Part shown: piece by piece, positions 1 through 8,137 of the stretch | Numbering within the stretch: the first letter of the stretch is position 1 | Layout: each line of letters begins with the position of its first letter | Source of the DNA: Caecitellus pseudoparvulus | Taxonomy: Eukaryota > Bigyra: Bicosoecida | Direction of reading: 5' to 3' | NCBI GenBank assembly: GCA_965644315.1 | Contig: CBFFRQ010000056.1 | Location: 62,001 to 126,000, forward strand | Length of the DNA stretch: 64,000 nucleotides | Translations under genes and position numbers: made by a program | Notes under the pieces: model-generated | Databases searched by the model: none | Seen by the model: the letters and a program-made list of their open reading frames with translations, nothing else | What the model was told of the DNA's origin: nothing

Positions 1-807
1 GAGGTCGTGGACTGCATCTTGGGCCGCCCCATCCGGGTCGTGCCGCAGCTGCGTGTGGGGCAGAGCATGCTGCTGCCGCCCACGCTGTACGACGAGCCCA
101 GCGACACCCTCACCATCTACGATGAGTGGGGCTGCAAGGGTTCCTTCCTGTGGCTTGACGCGTCGTTGCTGCTGCTGGCACAAGACGGTGAGCGCCTGGC
201 CACGCTGGATTACAGCCACAGGGAGGCATTCGGTGGCGTGTTCGTCCACTCGGGGGACCAGAAGGACGAGTCAGGGAAGAAAGGCCACCACTCCATCACC
301 ATCCGCATGCAAGCCATCCCAGAGAAAGTCACGTGCATGGTGCTGACCATGTCTGCCTTCTCAGGGTGCCTGGCAGACGTGCAGAAGCCCTTCATCTCCC
401 TGCAGGACAACGACGGGCGAGAGCTGACACGCTTCTTGCCCGAGGGCATGACAACCACAGATGCCACGTGCTGCACCATGGTCACCGTGCACCGCACAGG
501 CGCCGCCTGGACGCTCACCGCGCACGGCTTCCTCAGCAAAGGCAACGCTTCGGACTATTCGCCTGTGCACAAGGTGATCAAGGCACTGCAGCCCATGGTG
601 GTGGCGTCCTCCGTGCACAACCCGCTGCAGGGTGGGCCGCAGCTGGGCATCAAAGACACCCACATTGACTATGTAGCCCTGCGGGGCAAAGCAGGGCAGC
701 CCACCCCTAAGCAAATTGTCAAGCCGGCTTCTAGCAGCGGCGGGGCCGCCAGTACCAGCGGGGCTGCATCTAGTGAGGCGAGCGGCGGCTGCTGCATCGT
801 GCAGTGA
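1..807 (+). CDS. TerD-domain protein with C-terminal CAAX box (5' partial)
   Basis: The reading frame is open to the left edge of the window, so the N-terminus is missing; the GTG at position 7 is just an internal valine. The visible part, about 268 residues, carries a TerD/CABP-type domain: a strand ending WLDASLLLL, the segment GVFVHSGDQ in place of the usual phenylalanine-tyrosine-asparagine segment, an acidic stretch leading to SITIRMQAIP, then alternating beta strands. TerD domains are known as calcium-binding beta sandwiches in tellurite-resistance and stress proteins. A serine/alanine/glycine-rich linker follows and the protein ends GGCCIVQ. The last four residues, CIVQ, form a CAAX box predicted to be farnesylated because X is Gln, with a neighbouring Cys that could be palmitoylated. 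I infer a membrane-anchored cytosolic protein. An AATGCA element lies 45 nt after the stop. Confidence 0.75.
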   Translation, partial: EVVDCILGRPIRVVPQLRVGQSMLLPPTLYDEPSDTLTIYDEWGCKGSFLWLDASLLLLAQDGERLATLDYSHREAFGGVFVHSGDQKDESGKKGHHSITIRMQAIPEKVTCMVLTMSAFSGCLADVQKPFISLQDNDGRELTRFLPEGMTTTDATCCTMVTVHRTGAAWTLTAHGFLSKGNASDYSPVHKVIKALQPMVVASSVHNPLQGGPQLGIKDTHIDYVALRGKAGQPTPKQIVKPASSSGGAASTSGAASSEASGGCCIVQ

Positions 808-851
808 CGCTGCCCTGACCATATCTTCGTCACCAAGTGCGTGCAAGTGCG

Positions 852-857
852 AATGCA
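852..857 (+). terminator. AATGCA candidate 3'-end element of the TerD gene
   Basis: AATGCA lies 45 nt after the TGA of the TerD-domain gene. It is the half-palindromic form of the AATGCATT element found after many other stop codons in this window. Confidence 0.35.
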
Positions 858-942
858 AAGCAGGGCTCTCAGTGCCTCTCATTCTGCAGGCCTTGCCAGT
901 GTGCCAGCCGCTCGAAGCCACTCTAGACACACGTTGCGCAGC

Positions 943-2397
943 ATGTCCAGGGAGTGGCCCACCAGCCCCCATGTCACTGCAACCCTGTCCACACTGACGA
1001 CACCAGTGCATGAACTGGAGCAGGGGGTACTGTCAGGTCTGGACAAAGCAGGGCTGGGGTTCACGCTCCCAGACAGCTTCGCAGCACCACCTGCGTCGCT
1101 GCGACACGCCCAGTCACTTGCACTTTCAAGTGCCACCCGCCCACGCCACACAACTTGGGGGGCAAAGAACCGCGCGTTCCATGAGTCAGGCAGCTTCTCT
1201 CCGCTGTCTGGCATGCGCTCCGCGGCATACACTTCCGTTTCGCCCCAAGCAAGCGGTGGTGTGGCTTGTGGTCGCGACAGCGTCGCTTCTGCTCAGTCTC
1301 GCTGCAGTAGCAGTGATGACGAGGGCAGTGGCCACTGGGGCGACAGTGCTGTGCACATGAGTCCGGATCTAGGGCAGACCCTCGAGGGGGGCACTGCACG
1401 CGGCACCACCCAGCGCTTCGCTGCGTGGTGGACGTGCAGGCAAGCAGCAGCCCAGCGCCACAAGCCCAGGCGGCAGTCCCCCCCTCCCAGCCCGCCCCGA
1501 CCCATTCCTGACGCGCAAACCATGCAGCGCACAGCCCGAGTGCTGCAGAGGGCAGGGGCGTCTCCGTGTGTCAGTGTGTCACCGTCCCTGGTCCAGCGAG
1601 CCAGGGCCTTACGGGACGCCGACGTCCCCTCCAGCACACGCAGCCCTGCAACATCCCCACCGTCGCCTGCTTCGCCTGCCAAGGCACGGGCTGAGCGGCG
1701 CAGGGCAGCGGTGGCTGCGGCACGTGCAGGCCCCCCCCAGCGCCGCTCTCCTCGGCCGACGCCCCTCCCCCGTGGCTGTGAGCCGTACCTGCCACGGAGC
1801 GAGGTGGCGGAGGGGCCTGTGGTGACACGGCATGCGGCTGGGCGAGGCCTGTTCTCACACCCCACCGTCGCCTTGCATGTGCAGCAGGCCCTGGACGGCG
1901 GAGCAGGACAGTTGTCCGAAGCCTTGCCTCCGCTTGATCCGCCCGTCCAGGAGACGGCAGCTCCACGCCCAACCCTTCGCAGCACAATCGCCGCAGAGCA
2001 GTACCTGTCAGGGGAATCGCCCCTCCGCCGGGCGCTGGCCGTGGCGGCTGCAAGCCGGGAACAGTCCCCGGTACCGCAAGAGGCACCTGCCTCTGTCACC
2101 GCGGCAGAGTACGCGCAGCGCAAGCGTGAGTGGAAAGAAGCTGAGGCTGCCCGGGTTGCTTTCTGGGCAAGTGGCGGCTTGCGCACGACTGGAGGTCGCC
2201 TGCTGCGCCCCACAGCAACCGAGGATGGCGAGCAAGAACAGCCTGAGAGCACAGTGCCTGTCGAGGCAGAGGGGGCCCTGTCCGCAGTGCTGCGGGTGCA
2301 CCCCCGACCCACATCCCCCACTGGTCTACGGGATCGAGCGGCGTGGCGGGAGAGCGGCGTGAGCGCGTTGGCAGGGCAGGGCAGCGGACAACAATAA
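943..2397 (+). CDS. low-complexity Ser/Ala/Pro/Arg-rich hypothetical protein
   Basis: This is a 484-residue open frame without recognised domain. It is rich in Ser, Ala, Pro and Arg, with patches such as SPPPSPPRP and SPATSPPSPASPAK, so it is probably largely disordered. A more ordered C-terminal stretch, AAEYAQRKREWKEAEAARV, looks helical and charged. I chose the ATG at 943 (MSREWPTSP) because the frame upstream overlaps the presumed 3' UTR of the TerD gene; an ATG at 853 is also in frame. The TAA stop overlaps an AATGCATT element. A 405-residue frame on the opposite strand over the same bases is of similar length, so coding strand rests on the 3' element and on tandem placement. Function unknown. 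Confidence 0.5.
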   Translation: MSREWPTSPHVTATLSTLTTPVHELEQGVLSGLDKAGLGFTLPDSFAAPPASLRHAQSLALSSATRPRHTTWGAKNRAFHESGSFSPLSGMRSAAYTSVSPQASGGVACGRDSVASAQSRCSSSDDEGSGHWGDSAVHMSPDLGQTLEGGTARGTTQRFAAWWTCRQAAAQRHKPRRQSPPPSPPRPIPDAQTMQRTARVLQRAGASPCVSVSPSLVQRARALRDADVPSSTRSPATSPPSPASPAKARAERRRAAVAAARAGPPQRRSPRPTPLPRGCEPYLPRSEVAEGPVVTRHAAGRGLFSHPTVALHVQQALDGGAGQLSEALPPLDPPVQETAAPRPTLRSTIAAEQYLSGESPLRRALAVAAASREQSPVPQEAPASVTAAEYAQRKREWKEAEAARVAFWASGGLRTTGGRLLRPTATEDGEQEQPESTVPVEAEGALSAVLRVHPRPTSPTGLRDRAAWRESGVSALAGQGSGQQ

Positions 2398-2403
2398 TGC
2401 ATT
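2396..2403. terminator. AATGCATT palindrome between convergent genes
   Basis: Exact AATGCATT, overlapping the TAA of the plus-strand hypothetical gene and 103 nt beyond the stop of the minus-strand SAS-6-like gene. Being palindromic it reads the same for both transcripts. Confidence 0.5.
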
Positions 2404-2506
2404 CTGGCGCTGGTTGGCGCGGAGGGAAGGAACACAGCAGCGACAGTGGGCCCAGGTGGCGGGCTGCAGACCAGCACACAGCACCCGTTCGAGGGACACA
2501 CGCCGC

Positions 2507-3357
2507 TCATGCGTAAGAGGCCCCCGTTGCGCCCAGAGACGTGCCGCCTCGGGAGCTGGTGGTGCGCCCAGGGCTGCCGGCAGACCCCCCCTGCAGCTGC
2601 AGCAACAAGCTAGGGTTCTTCACCTTCACCAGGTTGTTCACTTCCTGCAGGTGTGCCTGCATGCCCGCCATCTGCGCCTTGAGCACGTTGTACCGCCACT
2701 GGATGCTCTGCCGCACCTCCTCGTCGCCCGCCCGCGCGAAGTCCACGCTGAGCAGCTCCACGAACTTGTACTCCAGGCTCTGGATGAAGTCCAGGCGGGC
2801 GTGGCCAGCGCGGTTCATGATGAACACGGCCAGGTAGCTCTGGGGCTGCTGGATGGCCTGGGTCAGGGTCTTGACCAGGACGTTGGCGTACTCGCCGAAC
2901 TCCACCATGAGCTTCTGCTCCGCCTGGATGCTGGGAAACTCCGCCGCCGTCACGGAGGCGACGTAGTTGAAGAAGATGTCGCTCTCGGACGTCAAGGTGA
3001 CCTTCACCACCCCCTCGCTGCCCGTGGAGACATAAATGGACACCTTCACGGCCTCCAGCGTGCCCACCTCCGCGGGGGCTTCGTCTGTTTCCTGGGCACG
3101 CAGAGAAGTGGCCGGTATGAGCAGAGAGGGCGCAGCACCCAGGCGCAGGACGAGTGCCAGACTGGTCGTCCTGGGCCACGGCAACTTCAAGCCCGGCGTG
3201 GGAGGCACGCCCCACTCACCTGCAGGCGCATCTCGATGGGCACGTCACGGTCAAAGACGAGCTTGAAAGCACCGCCCTCCAAGTCAGGGTTCAGTCGCTG
3301 CACGTCGTCGCCGACGAAGCTGGGCATGGGGCCCGTGGAAGAAGCAGCCTGGGCCAT
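2507..3357 (-). CDS. SAS-6-like protein (SAS-6 head domain without long coiled coil)
   Basis: There are two exons, 3357-3220 and 3091-2507, split by a 128-nt GTGAGT...CAG intron, giving about 240 residues. The region after the junction (VSIYVSTGSEG, then LTSESDIFFNYVASV, EFPSIQAEQKLMVEF and a segment ending FVELLSVDF) matches the layout of the SAS-6 N-terminal head: a strand followed by D-x-FF, then EE/AEF-x-x-(I/L)-x-x-EQ-x-L-(V/M)-x-F. Canonical SAS-6 continues into a long coiled coil; here only about 60 residues follow, including a short helix and a Ser/Gly-rich tail. That is the organisation of SAS6L, the SAS-6-like family known from apicomplexans and trypanosomes at the apical complex or basal plate. 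I infer a basal-body or flagellar role. The start MAQAASS is immediately preceded by an ATTTCCGCG element. A short or divergent SAS-6 is the alternative. Confidence 0.6.
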
Positions 3358-3369
3358 CGCGGAAATTGG
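3358..3369 (-). promoter_or_regulatory. CGGAAATTG element abutting the SAS-6-like start codon
   Basis: CGCGGAAATTGG on the plus strand, directly upstream of the minus-strand ATG at 3357. It is one of seven near-identical copies placed close to start codons in this window. Confidence 0.4.
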
Positions 3370-3645
3370 TGGCGCGCCAAGCAATTCCGCACGGCTGCCT
3401 GTCGCAACGAGGAGGGGGCAGAACGCAGCAGGGTGTGCGCAGTTAGTGCATTGGGTGCTGGGCTGACTCGCGGGCTGGGGCACAGGTGGATGTGTTTTGA
3501 ACTGGCCTGGCCAACTGCCGGGCGCCGCCGCTGCGTCGCAGTCGACCGCCAACGCTCTGCGGCAGCATTGGTGCCGCCCACCGTACGCACAAGGACGAGG
3601 CACTGCATGCGTCGTGTCGCCGCATGCATGCGCACTTCGCCATTC

Positions 3646-4532
3646 TCAGCAGCACTTGCCCTTGCCCGCGGAGCCGCGCCCACCCCCCACACCCACAGTG
3701 TCCTCAGCCTCCACTGGCTCTGACGCCTTCAGCTGTGTCAGGTCATCGGCCATGCGGGTGAATGCCTGCTCGACGTTGTCGGCACTCAGAGCAGAGGTCT
3801 CGATGAAGGGCACGCCAAGCTCTGCAGCGAGGGCCTCGCCCTCCTCCGTCGACACGACGCGGTCACGGCGGTCGCTCTTGTTGCCCACCAGCAGCTTCAC
3901 CGTGTTGTCGTTGGCGTACTTCTCCACCTCCTGCAGCCACTCCCGCACGTGCTCGAAGGACTCCTTGTGTGTCACGTCGTACACCATGATGATGCCATCG
4001 GCCCCACGGTAGTACGCTGACGTGATGGTGCGGAAGCGCTCCTGGCCCGCCGTGTCCCACTGCGATGGCAGGTGCAGCGGCGCCAGTGATGACGAGGCAA
4101 GGAGCACGCCATGCCCACCACTGTTGCACGTACGATCTGGAGCTTGACAGTCTTGTCTTGTAGTTTCAGCGTCCGAAACCGCTGCGGGGCGCGGAGAAGC
4201 AGGGCATGCCAGCCTGTGCTGCCATTCGTTGCGTTGCGGCAGTGCACCACCAGCCCTGGCTGTTGTGCTCCTCCCCGACAATGCCACGGTTTCGCTGGTT
4301 CACGAGCGGGCACGCACAAAGTCAACTCCGATGGTACTAATGAAGCTCTCCACGAATTCGTCGTCCTGCACCGAAGCGCAGCGGGGGCGTGTGCGTCGCT
4401 GCCCAGCCTGGCGCCGCCAATGCTGGCACTCACAGCAAAGCGCAGCAAGAGACAGGACTTTCCCACGCCACTGTCGCCGATCAAGACCAGCTTAAACAGG
4501 TGGTCGTAGTCCCGCTTGATGGATGCAGCCAT
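3646..4532 (-). CDS. RAB1: Rab1/Ypt1-type small GTPase
   Basis: Four exons (4532-4434, 4365-4318, 4181-4134, 4059-3646) with introns of 68, 136 and 74 nt give a 202-residue protein, the usual Rab length. The start [14 protein letters not shown] is typical of Rab1/Rab8. All GTPase motifs are present: P-loop GDSGVGKS, switch I ending FISTIGVDF, switch [10 protein letters not shown], the guanine-specificity motif NKSD and ETSA. The tail is Lys/Gly-rich and ends CC, the double-cysteine geranylgeranylation site. The switch region and the stretch after it ([12 protein letters not shown]) favour Rab1/Ypt1, which acts in ER-to-Golgi vesicle transport. Donors are GTGAGT, GTGCGT and GTACGT. Divergent from the small gene at 4805. 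Confidence 0.93.
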
Positions 4533-4761
4533 GGCGACCCAGCGAAGTGTCCTGTGGTCAACACCGCCTGTGTGGAACTTCCCTGCTTGCGCTGCTGCTG
4601 CTGTTTGGACAAGCACCCACAAGCAACACAAACTCGAGGCCTGAGAGGACGTGTGGGTGTGGGGGTGGAATGTGTGTACAGGGTGTGTTGCCTCTCACCT
4701 CCCTCATTGCCCCAGGCTGCCCCTCGTCTGCGCGGGGGGGCACGCGCTGGCAGGTGGCTCC

Positions 4762-4772
4762 TGCGGAAATCG
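4762..4772 (+). promoter_or_regulatory. TGCGGAAATCG element in the Rab1 / 4805 divergent promoter
   Basis: TGCGGAAATCG lies 32 nt upstream of the ATG at 4805, in a 272-nt divergent interval shared with Rab1 (start 4532). Confidence 0.4.
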
Positions 4773-4804
4773 ATTCCTGGCTTTGCCCGGATTGCTCCCA
4801 CAGC

Positions 4805-5460
4805 ATGGCTGCCGTGGAGCAGCCCGCACTGGACCTGACACACCTCACGCCCCTCTCCCTGCAAGACTGTTCACACGAAGACCGTATCGTGGAGATGATC
4901 AGACGCATGGATGCATCACTCCTGCCCCGAGTGGGTGAATTCGTCGGCTTGCCTGGCTCTGAGCGCGCTGCAGAGGCTGCAGCTGAGAGCCGACTGAACT
5001 GCCCAGGGTACCTGACAGAGGGCCTCTGTCAGTATGACTTCAGGTGAGGCCCAGCCGCCGTCTGCCACTGTGCCCAACCCTTCAGGCCCTGTACCCCCCC
5101 CGCCTTGCAGGAGTGCATTCTTCAACCCGGCCCTGGCTCTGTACAACCCAGCCTGCAGGCCGCCGTACCCAAACGTGGCTCCCTTAGACAACATTTCCAA
5201 GTTCCGCTCCAGTGTACGTGCCCGGTATGCCGTGTGCCGCCCCAGGACCTTTGCGCACTGCCGCCTGGCCGCACCCTGCTCAGCTGCACCCGCTGGACGG
5301 CAACGCCGACTACAAAAGCTCCGTCCAAGTGCAGCGCAGCCTGACACGAGCAGCAGACGGCACCGCCATCGAGCAGGTGGATGCCTCCAAGCAGCGTGGC
5401 ACCATGTTTGCCATCGCCACAGGGAGGAGAGAGGCGGGACAGGCTCAAAGACGCCAATAA
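4805..5460 (+). CDS. small hypothetical protein, three exons
   Basis: Exons 4805-5043, 5111-5213 and 5284-5460 are joined by GTGAGG...CAG and GTACGT...CAG introns of 67 and 70 nt. Phases match at both joins and the product is 172 residues. The N-terminal third is acidic and helical (VEMIRRMDASLLPRVGEF). The middle is rich in Pro, Asn and Tyr (FFNPALALYNPACRPPYPN), a texture seen in small microtubule inner proteins of axonemes, but I see no specific family match. There is no signal peptide or membrane segment. It lies between Rab1 and eL20 and ends 31 nt before an AATGCATT element shared with eL20. The function is unknown; a ciliary role would be a guess. Confidence 0.65.
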
Positions 5461-5491
5461 ATGTTGTTGGCTGGGGGGTGAGGATGAGACC

Positions 5492-5499
5492 AATGCATT
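5492..5499. terminator. AATGCATT palindrome between convergent genes
   Basis: Exact AATGCATT, 31 nt after the TAA of the small plus-strand gene and 44 nt after the TAA of the minus-strand eL20 gene. Confidence 0.5.
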
Positions 5500-5543
5500 C
5501 CGCGCTCAGCGGGCTCACGCCAGCACGAACATGTCCCAAGCAT

Positions 5544-6526
5544 TTAGGAGAAGTAGGTGGAGGGGCGGTTGGCCTTGAAGGTGGTGCGGTACTTCTTCTG
5601 GCTGGGGCGGGGGATGCGGTGGGGCAGGGGGAACTTGATGCGGCTGTCCAAGAACTGCTTCATGTTCAGGCGCTGCACGGCAGGGGGAGGCACGGGGCCG
5701 TCCTTGTCGGGGTTGTACTCCTGGGTGGCCTTGATGCCAGCGGGCACCTCCTTGGCGTCCACGATGTGGATGGTGCTGTACCGGGCGCGGTGGCGGCCGG
5801 CCATGTCCTGGTACATCTGCTCCACAGCGCCGCAGAGGGTCACATCACGGAACTCCTTGTACATGTTGTGCGTGCCGGAGCGGGAGTTGTAGCGGATGAG
5901 GATGCCGAAGTTCTTCACCACGCGGGGGTTCTTCTCGCGGATCTCAGTCACGCCCAGGATCTCACCAGTGCTGGCCTTCATGTTGGCGAACTGGTGCAGG
6001 AAGTACCAGAAGCGGCTCTGGGCAGTCACCTTGGACTTGGCGAACAGGCGCATGCGGTAGATCTTGGGGGTGGGGTCCACCTCGGTGGGCTGTGACAGAG
6101 CGAAAGGGTGCAGTGTGGGATTGCCCAAGCGCAGCGCAAGCCAGTGAAGTTGGAGGACTCACGCGCTTGCGGCCGACCACCTGGAACTGACGGATCTGAA
6201 CCTGTGCAAGGAGACCAAGGTGCATGTGTGGAGAGTGCGGCGCTGGGAGAGGCAGGATTGGGGCACGCAGAGCAGCCTCCAGCAGCATCGGCAGCATGAG
6301 TGCGGAACTTGAGCCAGCTGCACCCCCGAACTGGAAAGGCGGCCTGACCCGTGCCAGCACGCAGCAGAGTGCGCATGCGCACAGCAACGGCATCATAAGC
6401 TGCCTGGTCCATCCCGGCAACAGCTCCCCTGCCTCTTCCGCACTCGGCATGCTCGAGACAGCCCCTGCCCCCAACACTGTGCTGCAGGGCTGAGCAGAGT
6501 GACAACCCGACACGTTCACGTACCAT
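5544..6526 (-). CDS. RPL18A: 60S ribosomal protein eL20 (L18a)
   Basis: Three exons are inferred. The first codes only for the initiator ATG (6526-6524), directly followed by GTACGT. The second (6201-6163) gives [13 protein letters not shown] and the third (6089-5544) gives the rest. The product is about 195 residues. Hallmarks of eL20 are present: [44 protein letters not shown], the segment DSRIKFPL and the C-terminal [12 protein letters not shown]. Human L18a has 176 residues; the extra length is a Pro-rich insert before VQRLNMKQF. The 322-nt first intron is the longest found in the window. An intron right after the start codon is common in ribosomal-protein genes. It is a structural protein of the large ribosomal subunit. 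Confidence 0.95.
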
Positions 6527-6835
6527 GATGTTCTACGGGAGGAGAGTCGCCACGACAACTGTGACCAACAAACACAGAACTGAGCCTGGCAGGGTGCAGA
6601 GTCTCTGGTAAAGTGAGTGCGGCTACGGAGCAGGTTTTGGGGAGGAGATGGTAATTTATGAGATCCGCGAATGATGCAACATCGAGTCTCATCTGCGCCC
6701 ACGCCTTTCTAAAGCAATGCACACCGCCTCAGCAAAACTGTCTGTGACAAAGAACATCTGCACGATTCTTGTATCGTTTCTCCCTTCCCTTTGTTGCCTT
6801 GTTCGTGTGTCGGTCACAGGAAGGCACCTCAAGCC
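6527..6835. promoter_or_regulatory. divergent promoter between eL20 and STRAP
   Basis: A 309-nt interval between two start codons facing away from each other. It is AT-richer than its surroundings. A TCACAG at 6814-6819 could be the acceptor of a 5'-UTR intron for STRAP. No CGGAAAT element was seen here. Confidence 0.4.
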
Positions 6836-8090
6836 ATGGCGGCCGAGGTCACCGCAGGCACACCAAAAGTGCGCACCATCGTGTGCCCAGGGCACTCCCG
6901 CCCTGTCCATAACCTGCATTTCAGTGCGGAGACGCCTGACGGCCGATTCTTCATCTCGGCATGCCACGGTGAGTGGGACAAGGCACCGTTCAAGGTTCAA
7001 ATTCCGCCACACTGCCAGCAGCTTTCCTCACTCCCTCCCACACCTCTGCCGCAGACAAGCTGCCCATGTTGAGAGATGCTGAGACTGGGGACTGGGTGGG
7101 CACCTTTATTGGCCACAAGGTGAGGCGGTGCGCACACCATGGCTCGCGCCAGTACTGACGCGACAGCTCGTCGCCTGGCCTGCGCGGCACTTTGTTGCCG
7201 CCTCTGACGTTGTGATGACACAATTTAGCTCTAGTCTGACTCCAGCATGAAGTCTTACACAGTTTGCCTGAACGCAGCCGGCCTTGTCCTTGCATTTCCC
7301 TCGGGTCACACGTGCCAAACCATCCCCACGCATGTGTTCGCCGCTCGCTTCGCAGGGAGCTGTCTGGTCTGCCAAACTCAACCCCACCGCTACCCGTGCT
7401 GCCACCGGTGCTGGCGACAGCACTGCAAAGTTCTGGGATGCCACGAACGGCAGCGAGCTGCTGAACATCGACCACAAGCACGTCGTGAAGAGCGTCGAGT
7501 TCTCCCCCTGCCACACCCGCCTCGCCACAGCTTGCGACGACAAGACACTCCGCCTGTATGACCTGTCCAAGCCCACCGAGCCCATCATCGCGGCCGACCT
7601 GCCTGCCGCTCCTCGTGCTGTGCTGTGGGCGCCAGACCACAAGCTCCTGCACGTGGCAGCTGGCGAGCAGGTGCACACTGTGGAGGCCAGCTCCGGCAGC
7701 ATCGTCACCTCTGTCGACGTGGGCGGAGAGGTGCGCGACTTGGACTGGGCCCAGGGTGGTGCCTCCCTCGTCGTCGCTGCCGGCAAGCGGGCCTCGGTCC
7801 TGGATGTGGCGACGCTTAAGGCCTCTGTCTCCCACGAGTTGGAGTACCACCCAGACAGCATCTCCATGCACCCCAGTGACTCTTCAGTGTTCGTGACGGG
7901 GTCTCAGGACGACGTGTGGGTGCGCATGCACTCCACGAAGGGTGGTGCCGAGCTCAAGTGCCTGGAGGGGCACCATGGTCCCGTGCATGCCGTGCGTTTC
8001 TCACCGTGTGGCAGTCAGTTCATCACGGGCGGCAACGATGCTTCCGTGCGCATGTGGCCCTGGACTGGTCCCCCCGCTGCTGCCTCCTGA
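6836..8090 (+). CDS. STRAP: WD40-repeat protein STRAP (UNRIP)
   Basis: Exons 6836-6968, 7055-7119 and 7356-8090 give a 310-residue protein made of WD40 repeats. The segment FFISACH joined to DKLPMLRDAETGDWVGTF and then GHKGAVWSAKLN matches STRAP exactly in order, as do TAKFWDATNG, HKHVVKSVEFSP, LRLYDLSKP and the C-terminal GHHGPVHAVRFSP with a final RMW. STRAP belongs to the SMN complex that loads Sm proteins on spliceosomal snRNA and also acts as a signalling adaptor in animals. Introns are 86 and 236 nt, starting GTGAGT and GTGAGG. The human protein has 350 residues; the loss is mostly at the C-terminal tail. It converges on THOC1 with 47 nt between stops. eIF3i is a relative but fits less well. 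Confidence 0.88.
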
Positions 8091-8111
8091 TGAGCGTCTT
8101 TGTGTCTGCTG

Positions 8112-8119
8112 AATGCATT
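8112..8119. terminator. AATGCATT palindrome between STRAP and THOC1
   Basis: Exact AATGCATT placed almost symmetrically: 21 nt after the STRAP stop and 18 nt after the THOC1 stop. Confidence 0.55.
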
Positions 8120-8137
8120 GCGTTGCGCGTGCCCCCC

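Noticed and set aside
1293-2510. 405-residue frame antisense to the low-complexity gene
   Set aside because: GC-rich sequence yields long antisense frames. The plus-strand frame ends at the AATGCATT element and lies in tandem with the preceding gene, while this frame overlaps the end of the SAS-6-like gene. It cannot be fully excluded.
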